In this document: piece by piece, positions 8,928 through 16,955 of the stretch
Layout: each line of letters begins with the position of its first letter
How positions within the stretch are numbered: the first letter of the stretch is position 1
Source: Verrucomicrobiota bacterium
GTDB lineage: Bacteria > Verrucomicrobiota > Verrucomicrobiia > Opitutales > Opitutaceae
Length of the DNA stretch: 36,106 bases
Direction: 5' to 3'
NCBI GenBank assembly: GCA_023457715.1
Contig: JAEWKR010000081.1
Coordinates: 1-36,106, forward strand
Notes under the pieces: generated by a model
Databases searched by the model: none
What the model was told of the DNA's origin: nothing
The model's input: only the letters and a program-made list of their open reading frames with translations
Position numbers and translations under genes: made by a program

Positions 8928-10502
8928 ATGCCCATGCCCCGACCCCACCCTCCCCGTCTCACCGGTAGCCCGGAGACTCCGCTGACCGGTGTCGTCCGCG
9001 TGGCGTTCGCTTTCGTCTTCGCCATCGCCGGTGGCGCCCTGACGGTCGGCGCCGCGGAGACCGGCGCGCCGTCTGCATTGCCCATCCCCCTCGAAGTCTA
9101 CGGCGATGCCGGCGCCGGATTGATGGAGACGCTGCAGAATCGCGCCCGGGCAGTGCCCTTCAACGCCGTCGCGACCGCGATCTTTCTGCTCGCGATCATC
9201 CACACTTTTCTCACCGGCCGGTTCCGCCATTGGGCCCATGAAGCCGAGGAAAAGCACGCCGCCCGTGTGCAGGCACGCCAGGAGCAGCGGACCGACGCGA
9301 ACGAGGACGGCCGGATCGACGAAGTCAGTTTCAAGGGCCAGACCCTGCATTTCCTCGGCGAGGTCGAGGCGGTCTTCGGCATCTGGGTGCTGGTGCTCGC
9401 GGCCGCCATCACGTACTTCTTCGGCTGGTCCGCGGTCGTCGATTACATAGGGCAGGACGTCAATTTCACCGAGCCGCTTTTCGTGGTGGTCATCATGGCC
9501 CTCGCAGGCACTCGCCCCGTCCTGCAGTTCGCCGAGGCGAGCCTGCGGCGGTTGGCGGCGCTCGGCGGCGGCACCACCGGCGCGTGGTGGCTGGCGATCC
9601 TCATCGTGGCTCCCCTCCTGGGTTCCTTCATCACCGAACCCGCCGCCATGACGATCGGCGCCTTGTTGCTGGCGCGCCAGTTCTACGCGCTCAAGCCTTC
9701 GCCCAAATTTGCCTACGCAACGCTGGGGCTGCTTTTCGTGAACATCTCGGTCGGCGGCACGCTGACTCATTTCGCGGCGCCGCCGGTGCTCATGGTGGCC
9801 GCGCCGTGGAATTGGGATACGCCGTTCATGCTCCTTCATTTCGGCTGGAAAGCCGCGACCGGCATCGTGCTCTCCACGGGCGTTTACTATCTTTTGTTCC
9901 GCCGTGAACTCGCCGCGCTGGAGTCGCAACGCCGCGCCGCGCCGCCGGCCGCCCGCACGGGGAACGACGAGCCGGTGCCGGCCTGGATCACCGTGGTGCA
10001 ACTCGCGTTCATCGGGTTCACGGTGCTGGTCGCGCACTATCCACCGCTCTTCATCGGCGGTTTCCTCTTCTTCCTGGCGTTCTCCCAGGCGACCGCGCAC
10101 CACCAGGGCAGGCTCGAGTTGAAATCGCCTTTGCTGGTCGGGTTTTTCCTCGCCGGCTTGGTGGTCCATGGCGGGCTGCAAAGCTGGTGGATCGAACCTG
10201 TCCTGAGCCGCCTCGAGGAACTTCCCCTGTTCTTCGGCGCCGTGGTGCTCACCGCCTTCAACGACAACGCCGCCATCACCTACCTCGCCACGCTGGTTCC
10301 GGGCTTCACGGAGCCACTCAAGTACGCCGTGGTGGCCGGTGCCGTCACCGGCGGCGGCCTCACCGTCATCGCGAACGCGCCCAACCCCGCCGGCCAATCC
10401 ATTCTCCAACGTTTCTTCCCGGAGGGCGTCTCCCCCCTCGGCCTGCTCCTCGGCGCGCTCACGCCCACCGCGATCCTGGCCGCCTGCTTCGTCGCCCTCT
10501 AA
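8928..10502 (+). CDS. Putative Na+/H+ antiporter (Na_H_antiport_3 / DUF1504 family)
   Basis: The inner-membrane protein has 524 residues and about a dozen hydrophobic segments. Family features are FLGEVEAVFGIWVL, GTRPVLQFAE, LGSFITEPAAMTIGALLLAR, a stretch near GGTLTHFAAPPVLMVAAPWNW, and LTAFNDNAAITYLATLVPG toward the end. These match the family annotated as putative Na+/H+ antiporters, related to the ion-transporter superfamily. A charged loop at about 101-135 carries DANEDGRIDE, which resembles a calcium-binding DxNxDGxI loop. The N-terminal 45 residues look like a signal-anchor segment; the exact start (two nearby ATGs) is uncertain. It heads a plus-strand run of three transport genes. Transport activity is inferred from family only. 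Confidence 0.85.
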   Translation: MPMPRPHPPRLTGSPETPLTGVVRVAFAFVFAIAGGALTVGAAETGAPSALPIPLEVYGDAGAGLMETLQNRARAVPFNAVATAIFLLAIIHTFLTGRFRHWAHEAEEKHAARVQARQEQRTDANEDGRIDEVSFKGQTLHFLGEVEAVFGIWVLVLAAAITYFFGWSAVVDYIGQDVNFTEPLFVVVIMALAGTRPVLQFAEASLRRLAALGGGTTGAWWLAILIVAPLLGSFITEPAAMTIGALLLARQFYALKPSPKFAYATLGLLFVNISVGGTLTHFAAPPVLMVAAPWNWDTPFMLLHFGWKAATGIVLSTGVYYLLFRRELAALESQRRAAPPAARTGNDEPVPAWITVVQLAFIGFTVLVAHYPPLFIGGFLFFLAFSQATAHHQGRLELKSPLLVGFFLAGLVVHGGLQSWWIEPVLSRLEELPLFFGAVVLTAFNDNAAITYLATLVPGFTEPLKYAVVAGAVTGGGLTVIANAPNPAGQSILQRFFPEGVSPLGLLLGALTPTAILAACFVAL

Positions 10503-10769
10503 CCCGGAACATTTCCGTCAAACCGCGCAGAAGGATCGGGAAGGCAGATCCGGCAACCGGAGGCAATCACCCCGTTTCACCAGGCGGTCTTCAGGTTCAA
10601 ACCGCCGAAACGTCCGGGCCTTCGCGTCGCTTCGCGACCGTCGCGGTTCATTCGGCTGCAGCGTTCCGCCAAACCGGTCGGAAGCCCCGCTTCCTGCCAC
10701 CCTGACCAAAACGTCAGGCGTTAACCGTCGGCGAATGAACGACGCTCCCTCTAAGGTGCGTCGTTCGCC
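10503..10769. other. Intergenic region between antiporter and MscS-type gene
   Basis: Two small inverted repeats are visible: GGCGGT (10583-10588) facing ACCGCC (10601-10606), and CCTGAC facing GTCAGG in 10701-10718. Neither has a T-run, so neither is a convincing terminator. The gap lacks the heptamer repeats found in most other gaps. The last 30 bases hold the hairpin listed next. Confidence 0.4.
10737..10766 (+). promoter_or_regulatory. Hairpin just upstream of the MscS start, with SD-like bases in the loop
   Basis: GAACGACGC (10737-10745) pairs perfectly with GCGTCGTTC (10758-10766), and four further pairs are possible if four bases bulge. The 12-base loop contains CTAAGGT, the only Shine-Dalgarno-like purine run before the ATG at 10770. 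The stem ends four bases from the start codon. A role in translation control is inference; it could be chance. Confidence 0.4.
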
Positions 10770-11330
10770 ATGCTCGATTATCTCGATAACGCCACCCTCA
10801 CCAAACTGATCCAGACCGCGATCATCGCCGTTGTCGGCATCACGCTGTTCTTCGGCCTCAAAGGCCGGATTCTGCGCTTCGCGCGCTGGGCAGGACTCCC
10901 GCGGCTCGCGCTGACTCCTGTCCGAATTGCAATTCGTTACGCCGTCCTCATCACCACCACCCTGCTGATCCTCTCGCTGTGGGGTTTTGCCGTGAATGGG
11001 ATCCTCGCGGTGATCGGCACGGTGCTCGGATTGGTCGCAATCGGCTTCGTCGCCATGTGGAGCCTGCTCAGCAACTTCCTGTGCACGCTGATCCTCGTCG
11101 TCATGAAACCCTTTTACGTCGGCGATGAGCTGGAGCTCCCCACGGCGAATGTGAAAGGCAAGGTCGTCGATCTCAGTCTCGTCTACACCACGTTGGAGAG
11201 CGTGCCCGGAGAGACGGTGCTGGTGCCCAACAACACCTTCTTCCAGGTTATCTTCAAACGGCGGCTCGGCGCGGGCACGACGGACCTGGAAAGGCAGCTG
11301 CGGCAGCCGGTCTCCAACGCCGCCGCCTGA
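10770..11330 (+). CDS. Short MscS-type mechanosensitive channel
   Basis: The product has 186 residues. Membrane helices lie at about 13-30 and 55-75. A Gly/Ala-rich pore helix region (about 79-112) follows, containing VIGTVLGLVAIGFVAMWSLL. The MscS beta-domain start KPFYVGDELELP and the signature ETVLVPNNTFF (148-158) come next. MscS channels open under membrane tension to release solutes. The protein ends soon after the beta domain and so lacks most of the C-terminal cytoplasmic cage of E. coli MscS (286 residues); this short form is probably natural. Neighbouring genes also concern ion movement. The start is supported by a candidate SD (AAGGTG) 11 bases upstream. Confidence 0.85.
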   Translation: MLDYLDNATLTKLIQTAIIAVVGITLFFGLKGRILRFARWAGLPRLALTPVRIAIRYAVLITTTLLILSLWGFAVNGILAVIGTVLGLVAIGFVAMWSLLSNFLCTLILVVMKPFYVGDELELPTANVKGKVVDLSLVYTTLESVPGETVLVPNNTFFQVIFKRRLGAGTTDLERQLRQPVSNAAA

Positions 11331-11439
11331 GTCGCTGCGTGGGCGTACCTACCTCGTGCGCGACATCTACGACCTTTCCCGAGCGAAACTCGCTGACGTC
11401 TTCACCGGACTGCGCGCGCTGGGATATCCGATTGCCTAA
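11331..11439 (+). other. Possible gene remnant or very small gene after MscS
   Basis: In the frame one step from MscS, the codons from 11341 read TYLVRDIYDLSRAKLADVF and on to ALGYPIA, then TAA. The composition is protein-like and no stop occurs, but there is no ATG. A GTG at 11356 would give only 27 residues. It may be the end of a lost gene, a frameshifted tail, or chance. No family was recognised. Confidence 0.25.
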
Positions 11440-11466
11440 AGGGCCGGGTCCGACATTTCCTGCGCC

Positions 11467-13240
11467 GTGACCTGGCAGATGTGGTTCGTGATCGCGGTCG
11501 TGGTGACGACGTTCGTCGTGATCATGACCGACCGCATGCGTGCGGAGCTGGCCGCGCTGGCGGCCTGCTGCGTCCTGCTCGGTTTTCGCGTCCTCTCGGC
11601 CTCGGACCTGTTTCCGGTCTTTGGCAACGAGGCGATCATCACGGTCGGCGCGATGTTCGTCCTCAGTGCCGCGCTGGAGCGCACCGGCGTGATCGCCTCC
11701 GCCAGCCGGCTCCTCGAGGCGCTGCCGGCCCGCAACGAGCGCTTCGTGCTCATGCTTGTCCTGCCGCCCGTGGTGGCGGTGTCGGCCTTCGTCAACAACA
11801 CGCCCGTGGTCGTCGTGTTCCTGCCCATCCTCGTGACGCTCGCCAAGCGGCATAATCTTGCCGCTTCGAAGCTGCTGATGCCGCTCTCCTTCGCCTCGAT
11901 TCTCGGGGGCACCACCACCCTGATCGGCACCTCGACCAACCTCGTCGCCAGTGCGGCGGGTCACCGCCTCGGGCTCCCTCCCATCGGCATGTTTGAAATG
12001 ACCCCGGTCGGGCTGCTGCTGGCCGCGGTCGGGCTGGCCGTACTGTTCGTGCTGGCGCCCCGCCTGCTGCCGCGACGGGAGACCTTGACGTCCCTGCTCG
12101 ACGAACGCTCGGAGCGCCAGTTCCTCACGGAGGCATTCATTCCCGCCGGTTCGTCGCTCGTGGGTCGGACCGCCCGGGTGGCGCTCGCGCGCGTGCTCCG
12201 TCATGGGCGGGTGCTGGAACTTGTGCGCCACGGCGAAGTCCGCGATGGCGACCCGGGCAATATACCTTTGGAGGTGGGCGATCGTCTCCGGGTCAGCGTC
12301 GACGCCGAGAGCGTGGCCGCGCTCAAGGAGCGCCGCGGGCTCACGATGGCGACCGTGGCCGCGAAAGATCTGGCGGTTGGCGAAACCGAGTCCAATCGCC
12401 GGATCGAATGCGTCGTCGCGCCGCAATCGGAACTCATCGGCCACAGCCTCGCGCAGGCCGATCTCCGCGAGCGCTTCGGCGCCATCGTGCTTGCCCTGCA
12501 TCGGCGGGGGCAGAATCTGCGCAACCGGATCGGGGACATTCCCCTCGAAGCGGGTGACGTCCTCCTGGTGGAGGCGAGCGACAGCGCGCTCGCGAAGCTG
12601 CACCGGGGCAACGATCTGTTGGTGCTTGCCGGCGGCCAGCCCACCCCGCGGCGTCACAAGCGCTGGATCGCCGCCGCGGCCATCGGCGCCGTCGTGGTGG
12701 TTTCGTCCCTCCAGCTGGTGCCTGTGACCGTCGCCGCGCTGATCGCCGTCGTGATCGTCATCACCGCGCGCTGCATCGACGCCGAGGAGGCGTATCACGC
12801 GATCGACTGGCCGACGTTGTTCCTCATCGCGGGCATGCTGGCCCTCGGCGTCGCCCTGGAGAAGACCCACACCGCGGAGTTCATCGCGCACAGCTTCGTG
12901 CCGCAGATCGCGCCCTTCGGGCCGTGGATCGCGCTCAGTCTGTTCATCCTCGTGACGTCGATCGCGACGAATATTCTGTCGAACAACGCCGTGGCGGCAC
13001 TGCTGGTGCCGGTGGCCGTCGAGACGGCCGTCCAGCTGGGCGTGGATCCCCGCCCGTTCCTGATGGGTGTGGTCTTCGGGGCCTCCGCCTGTTTTGCCAC
13101 GCCGATCGGGTACCAGACCAACACCCTTGTCTTCGGCCCCGGGGGTTACCGTTTCGCCGACTTCGTCCGCCTGGGCCTGCCGCTCAACCTATTGCACTGG
13201 GCCATCGCCTCCATCTTCGTGCCGTATTTCTGGCCGTTCT

Positions 13241-13242
<2 letters not shown>
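11467..13242 (+). CDS. SLC13/DASS-type permease with two RCK_C (TrkA_C) domains
   Basis: The inner-membrane carrier has 591 residues. An N-terminal half with about five helices includes VSAFVNNTPVVVVFLP (105-120) and GGTTTLIGTSTNLV (147-160). Two regulatory RCK_C/TrkA_C domains follow (about 215-290, with GNIPLEVGDRL, and 303-380, with GDIPLEAGDVLLVEA). The second membrane half contains SIATNILSNNAVAALLVPVA and the SLC13 signature FATPIGYQTNTLVFGPGGY (543-561). Relatives carry dicarboxylates, sulfate or other anions with Na+. RCK_C domains usually bind small ligands that gate transport. The substrate cannot be assigned. Translation starts at GTG, with an in-frame ATG four codons later as an alternative. 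The TGA stop runs straight into GATTTAT heptamers. Confidence 0.9.
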
Positions 13243-13734
<492 letters not shown>

Positions 13735-14934
13735 ATGAAACTGCGTCACTTCGCCGCCCTGCTCCTCCTGCCGCTAACGGTGTCCGCGGCCGAGAAGCTC
13801 ACCGTCACCGTCTCGCATGACCTCGCCATTGCGCGACCATCGGAGACGATCGCGATCGCCTGGTCCGACGTTAACGCCGCCCTGCCCCACGCCTTGATCC
13901 AGAAGATCGTCGTGCGCGACGCGAAAGGCCGGGAGCTGCCCTACCAGGTCACCAACGTGAAGCCCGAGGCCAAGGATCCGGAAAACGTCGGCATTGCCTA
14001 CGGCGAACTGCTCTTCCAGCACGACTTCGCCGCGGGTGAAAAATCGGCGACCTTCACCGTCGAAAAAGCGGAAAAGGTGTCCGGCCCCTACCCGACCAAA
14101 GCCTTTGCCCGGTACGTGCCCGAGCGACTGGACGACTTTGCCTGGGAAAACGACCGCATCGCACACCGCACCTACGGCCAGGCGCTCGGCGCGCCCGACA
14201 CGGAAAAACGCGGCAAGGAGGTGCTGGTCACCAGCGGCATCGATGTCTGGTGCAAGCGGGTCGACTACCCGATCGTCGACCGCTGGTACAACAAGGGCCA
14301 TGACCACTATCACAAGGACGAGGGCGAGGGCATGGACATGTACCAGGTCGGCACCTCGCGCGGGTGCGGCGGAACCGGGATCTGGGACGGCGCGAAACTG
14401 CACGTGGGCCGGAATTACAAATCGTGGAAGGTCCTCGCCAACGGCCCCGTGCGCGCGATCTTCGAACTGACTTACGAGGGGTGGGACGCCAACGGCGTGC
14501 AGGTCTCGGAGGTCAAGCGCTACACGGTCGACGCCGGCCACAACCTCGACCGGATCGACAGCACCTTCACGTTTCAGGGCGCCCCGGAACTCACCGTCGC
14601 CATCGGGTTGAACAAGACCAATGCGGACAAGGGCCAGAATCCGAAGGTCGAGGTGACGAGGAACGACGCCGGCTGGATGTCACAGTGGACGGCCCAGCAG
14701 AGCAACGATTCCCTCGGCGCCGCGGTCATCGTGCCGGCCGGTTGCAAGGGATTCGTGCAGGACGAGAAAAATGAGCTCGTGCTGGCCACCGCCGCCTCGG
14801 GCAAGCCGGTGCGGTTTTATGCCGGAGCCGGCTGGACCAGGACGGGCCACTTCAAGGACCGGGCCGCCTGGGATGCGTATGTCGCCGACATGGCCGAGAG
14901 GGCGAAGAACCCCGTCCGAGTCGCCCTGAAGTGA
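13735..14934 (+). CDS. DUF4861-family secreted protein
   Basis: The product has 399 residues with a signal peptide (MKLRHFAALLLLPLTVSAAE, cleavage near residue 19), so it is periplasmic or exported. The sequence fits DUF4861, with ALPHALIQKIVVRDAKGREL, ELLFQHDFAAGE, CKRVDYPIVDRWY, DHYHKDEGEGMDMYQVGTSR, CGGTGIWDG and ELTVAIGLNK. The family is beta-rich, has no established activity as far as I know, and often sits beside pectin or other uronate-degrading genes. Here it directly precedes kduI and kduD on the same strand. The conserved His/Asp/Glu cluster around DHYHKDEGEGMD could be a metal or substrate site (inference). The ATG is chosen because the longer frame upstream is only translated heptamer repeat. 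The leader is C/T-rich. Confidence 0.85.
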   Translation: MKLRHFAALLLLPLTVSAAEKLTVTVSHDLAIARPSETIAIAWSDVNAALPHALIQKIVVRDAKGRELPYQVTNVKPEAKDPENVGIAYGELLFQHDFAAGEKSATFTVEKAEKVSGPYPTKAFARYVPERLDDFAWENDRIAHRTYGQALGAPDTEKRGKEVLVTSGIDVWCKRVDYPIVDRWYNKGHDHYHKDEGEGMDMYQVGTSRGCGGTGIWDGAKLHVGRNYKSWKVLANGPVRAIFELTYEGWDANGVQVSEVKRYTVDAGHNLDRIDSTFTFQGAPELTVAIGLNKTNADKGQNPKVEVTRNDAGWMSQWTAQQSNDSLGAAVIVPAGCKGFVQDEKNELVLATAASGKPVRFYAGAGWTRTGHFKDRAAWDAYVADMAERAKNPVRVALK

Positions 14935-14954
14935 GCAATCTGGCCCTGCCTGCC

Positions 14955-15037
14955 TGAGTAGGTTGTCCCGCGTTCACGGGGAAGGTTTGTCCCGCTGCGA
15001 TCAAGGCATTCCGCGTAAACGCGGGACAACATACTCA
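14955..15037. repeat. REP-like palindromic element, copy 3
   Basis: The left arm begins TGAGTAGGTTGTCCCGCG (14955-14983) and the right arm, ending GACAACATACTCA (15009-15037), is its imperfect reverse complement. The right inner palindrome (CCGCGTAAACGCGG) is intact. The left one is damaged (CCGCGTTCACGGGG). The element begins 20 bases after the DUF4861 stop and lies upstream of the kduI leader. Confidence 0.7.
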
Positions 15038-15110
15038 AACCGGCGCGGCTGAAGCACCGCCCTACCTCAGCTCCGCCGGACTGGTCGCCAACCGACCGCT
15101 CGCCGCCACG

Positions 15111-15161
<51 letters not shown>

Positions 15162-15168
15162 CCCTTCC

Positions 15169-15996
15169 ATGAAGCTGCATTATTTCCCGACGCCTGAGGC
15201 GGCGAACACCCTTTCGACCGACGAACTGCGCGAGCGGTTCATGATCAGCGGGCTGGTCCAACCGGGAGCGGTCACCGCGCATTACACCGACCTCGATCGC
15301 ATGATCGTGGGAGTCGCGACGCCGACGACGAGCGCCCTGACCCTGCCCAACGCCAAGGAAACCGGCACCTCGTTCTTCCTCGAGCGCCGCGAAATCGGCA
15401 TCCTCAACATCGGCGGCGCCGGCACGATCAAGGTTGCCGGCCAGAGCTACGCCGTCGGGAATCTCGATTGCCTGTACATTGGCCTGGGCGAAAAGGACGT
15501 GTCCTTCGAACCGGCCGCGGACGGACAGCCGCCCCAGTTTTTCTTCATCAGCACCCCGGCGCATGCGAAGCATCCGACGACACTCGTGCGCCGCGCCGAC
15601 GTCAGCACGCCGCCGATCGGCGATCCGGCCAAGGCGAACCGCCGCAAGATCAACAAACTGATCCATCCGGACGGGGTGAAGAGCTGCCAGCTGGTGATGG
15701 GCTTCACCGAGTTCGAGCCGGGAAGTGTCTGGAACACGATGCCGACGCACACCCACAGCCGGCGGACCGAGATCTACCTGTATTTCGATCTCAACGACAA
15801 CGTGGTCTTCCATTTCATGGGCCAGCCCGACAAGACGCGGCACCTGGTCATTCGCGACCGCGAGGCGATTCTCTCGCCGTCGTGGTCGATCCACTGCGGC
15901 TGTGGCACCGGCGCCTACCGCTTCATCTGGGCGATGGGCGGCGACAACCAGGTGTTCAGCGACATGGACGCCGTGCCCATGACCACCCTCAAGTAA
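15169..15996 (+). CDS. kduI: 5-keto-4-deoxyuronate isomerase (EC 5.3.1.17)
   Basis: KduI converts 4-deoxy-L-threo-5-hexosulose uronate, the product of pectin and alginate-type lyase action, to 3-deoxy-D-glycero-2,5-hexodiulosonate in the cytoplasm. The 275 residues match the usual length of about 278. The bicupin fold carries the zinc ligands H194, H196 and E201 in PTHTHSRRTEIYLYFD and H242 in SPSWSIHCGCGT. Other family features are LERREIGILNIGG and FIWAMGGDNQ near the C-terminus. It is followed by kduD after 16 bases, almost certainly in one operon. The start sits right after the hexamer leader and matches the family N-terminus (MKLHYFPTPEA). Confidence 0.96.
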   Translation: MKLHYFPTPEAANTLSTDELRERFMISGLVQPGAVTAHYTDLDRMIVGVATPTTSALTLPNAKETGTSFFLERREIGILNIGGAGTIKVAGQSYAVGNLDCLYIGLGEKDVSFEPAADGQPPQFFFISTPAHAKHPTTLVRRADVSTPPIGDPAKANRRKINKLIHPDGVKSCQLVMGFTEFEPGSVWNTMPTHTHSRRTEIYLYFDLNDNVVFHFMGQPDKTRHLVIRDREAILSPSWSIHCGCGTGAYRFIWAMGGDNQVFSDMDAVPMTTLK

Positions 15997-16012
15997 CCCT
16001 TCCCCCGACTCC

Positions 16013-16780
16013 ATGAGCACCATCCTCGACAGCTTCAAACTCAACGGAAAGACCGCGGTTGTGACCGGCGCGGCCCGCGGCCTCGGCCAGGGCATGGCCC
16101 TCGCCCTCGCCGAAGCCGGCGCCGACATCGTCGCCGTCGACATCCTCCCCGCGGACGACACCCGCAAACAGGTCGAGGCGCTGGGCCGGAAATGCGCCAC
16201 CGTCGTCGGCAACCTCGGCGATCGAACCTCCCTCCCGCAGGTGATCCAGGAAGCAAAGGCGTTCAACCCGCAGCTCGACATCCTGGTCAACTGCGCCGGC
16301 ATCATCCGCCGCGAAAACTTCGAGGCGTTCACGGAGAAGGACTGGGACGACGTGATGGGCATCAACATCGATGCCGTGTTCTTCCTGAGCCAGCTCTTCG
16401 TTCGAGAAGCGCTCGCCCGCCAGGGCAAGGCAAAGATCATCAACATCGCCTCCATGCTTTCCTTCCAGGGCGGCATCCGGGTGCCCTCGTACACCGCCTC
16501 GAAGAGCGCGGTGCAGGGTCTCACCCGTCTGATCGCCAGCGAAATGGGCGGCAAGGGGATCAACTGCAATGCGATCGCCCCCGGCTACATGGCGACCGAC
16601 AACACCGCTCCCTTGCGGGCCGATGCCGATCGCAGCGCGTCCATCCTCGCACGCATCCCCGCGGGCCGGTGGGGCACGCCCGACGATCTCAAGGGCGCGG
16701 TCGTGTTCCTCGCCTCGCCCGCGTCCGACTACGTCAACGGCTACACCGTGGCGGTGGACGGCGGCTGGCTGGCGCGCTGA
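16013..16780 (+). CDS. kduD: 2-deoxy-D-gluconate 3-dehydrogenase / 3-deoxy-2,5-diketogluconate reductase (EC 1.1.1.127 type)
   Basis: This short-chain dehydrogenase has 255 residues. It has the cofactor motif TGAARGLG (18-25), NCAG (93-96), N118, catalytic S147, and Y160 and K164 in YTASK. The ending DYVNGYTVAVDGGWLAR is characteristic of KduD. It reduces the KduI product to 2-keto-3-deoxygluconate with NAD(P)H, which a kinase and aldolase encoded elsewhere would take to pyruvate and triose phosphate. It is translationally close to kduI, with the leader CCCTTCCCCCGACTCC and no SD. SDR enzymes vary in substrate, but the position after kduI makes this assignment strong. Confidence 0.94.
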   Translation: MSTILDSFKLNGKTAVVTGAARGLGQGMALALAEAGADIVAVDILPADDTRKQVEALGRKCATVVGNLGDRTSLPQVIQEAKAFNPQLDILVNCAGIIRRENFEAFTEKDWDDVMGINIDAVFFLSQLFVREALARQGKAKIINIASMLSFQGGIRVPSYTASKSAVQGLTRLIASEMGGKGINCNAIAPGYMATDNTAPLRADADRSASILARIPAGRWGTPDDLKGAVVFLASPASDYVNGYTVAVDGGWLAR

Positions 16781-16815
16781 CGCGCGGCGCGCAGCGCGCG
16801 GCGCGCTACGCGCGC

Positions 16816-16896
16816 GGTTTTGGGTTTTGGGTTTTGGGAGGACGACCCTGCATCTCGGCTCACGAACCCAAAACCCAAAACTCAAAACCCAAAACC
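16816..16896. repeat. Facing heptamer arrays (GGTTTTG)3 and (AACCCAA)4
   Basis: Three GGTTTTG units (16816-16836) face AACCCAA, AACCCAA, AACTCAA, AACCCAA and AACC (16865-16896), giving a long stem with a loop of about 28 bases. A near-identical arrangement occurs at 24853-24942. Just before it, 16772-16815 is a dense run of GCGCGC motifs. It lies between convergent genes (kduD and the TonB receptor). Confidence 0.9.
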
Positions 16897-16900
16897 GAAC

Positions 16901-16935
16901 AAAAAAGGCGGCTCCCCCTAGCGGGAGCCGCCTTT
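16901..16935 (-). terminator. Intrinsic terminator of the TonB receptor gene, possibly bidirectional
   Basis: AAAGGCGGCTCCC (16904-16916) pairs perfectly with GGGAGCCGCCTTT (16923-16935) around a six-base loop. On the minus strand the stem follows the receptor stop codon by 20 bases and is followed by a run of six T. On the plus strand only TTT follows the stem, so termination of kduD there would be weaker. Confidence 0.9.
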
Positions 16936-16955
16936 CGTCAATCAGAACCCCAAGC

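Noticed and set aside
10583..10606. Terminator after the antiporter gene
   Set aside because: Stem of six bases, 12-base loop and no T-run; too weak to call.
11254..12891. 545-residue open frame on the minus strand
   Set aside because: Antisense of the SLC13-type permease, whose helices and signature motifs are in the plus frame.
16816..16896. GGTTTTG/AACCCAA arrays as telomere-like sequence
   Set aside because: The arrays are internal, short, face each other and are only one of many heptamer families in the window.
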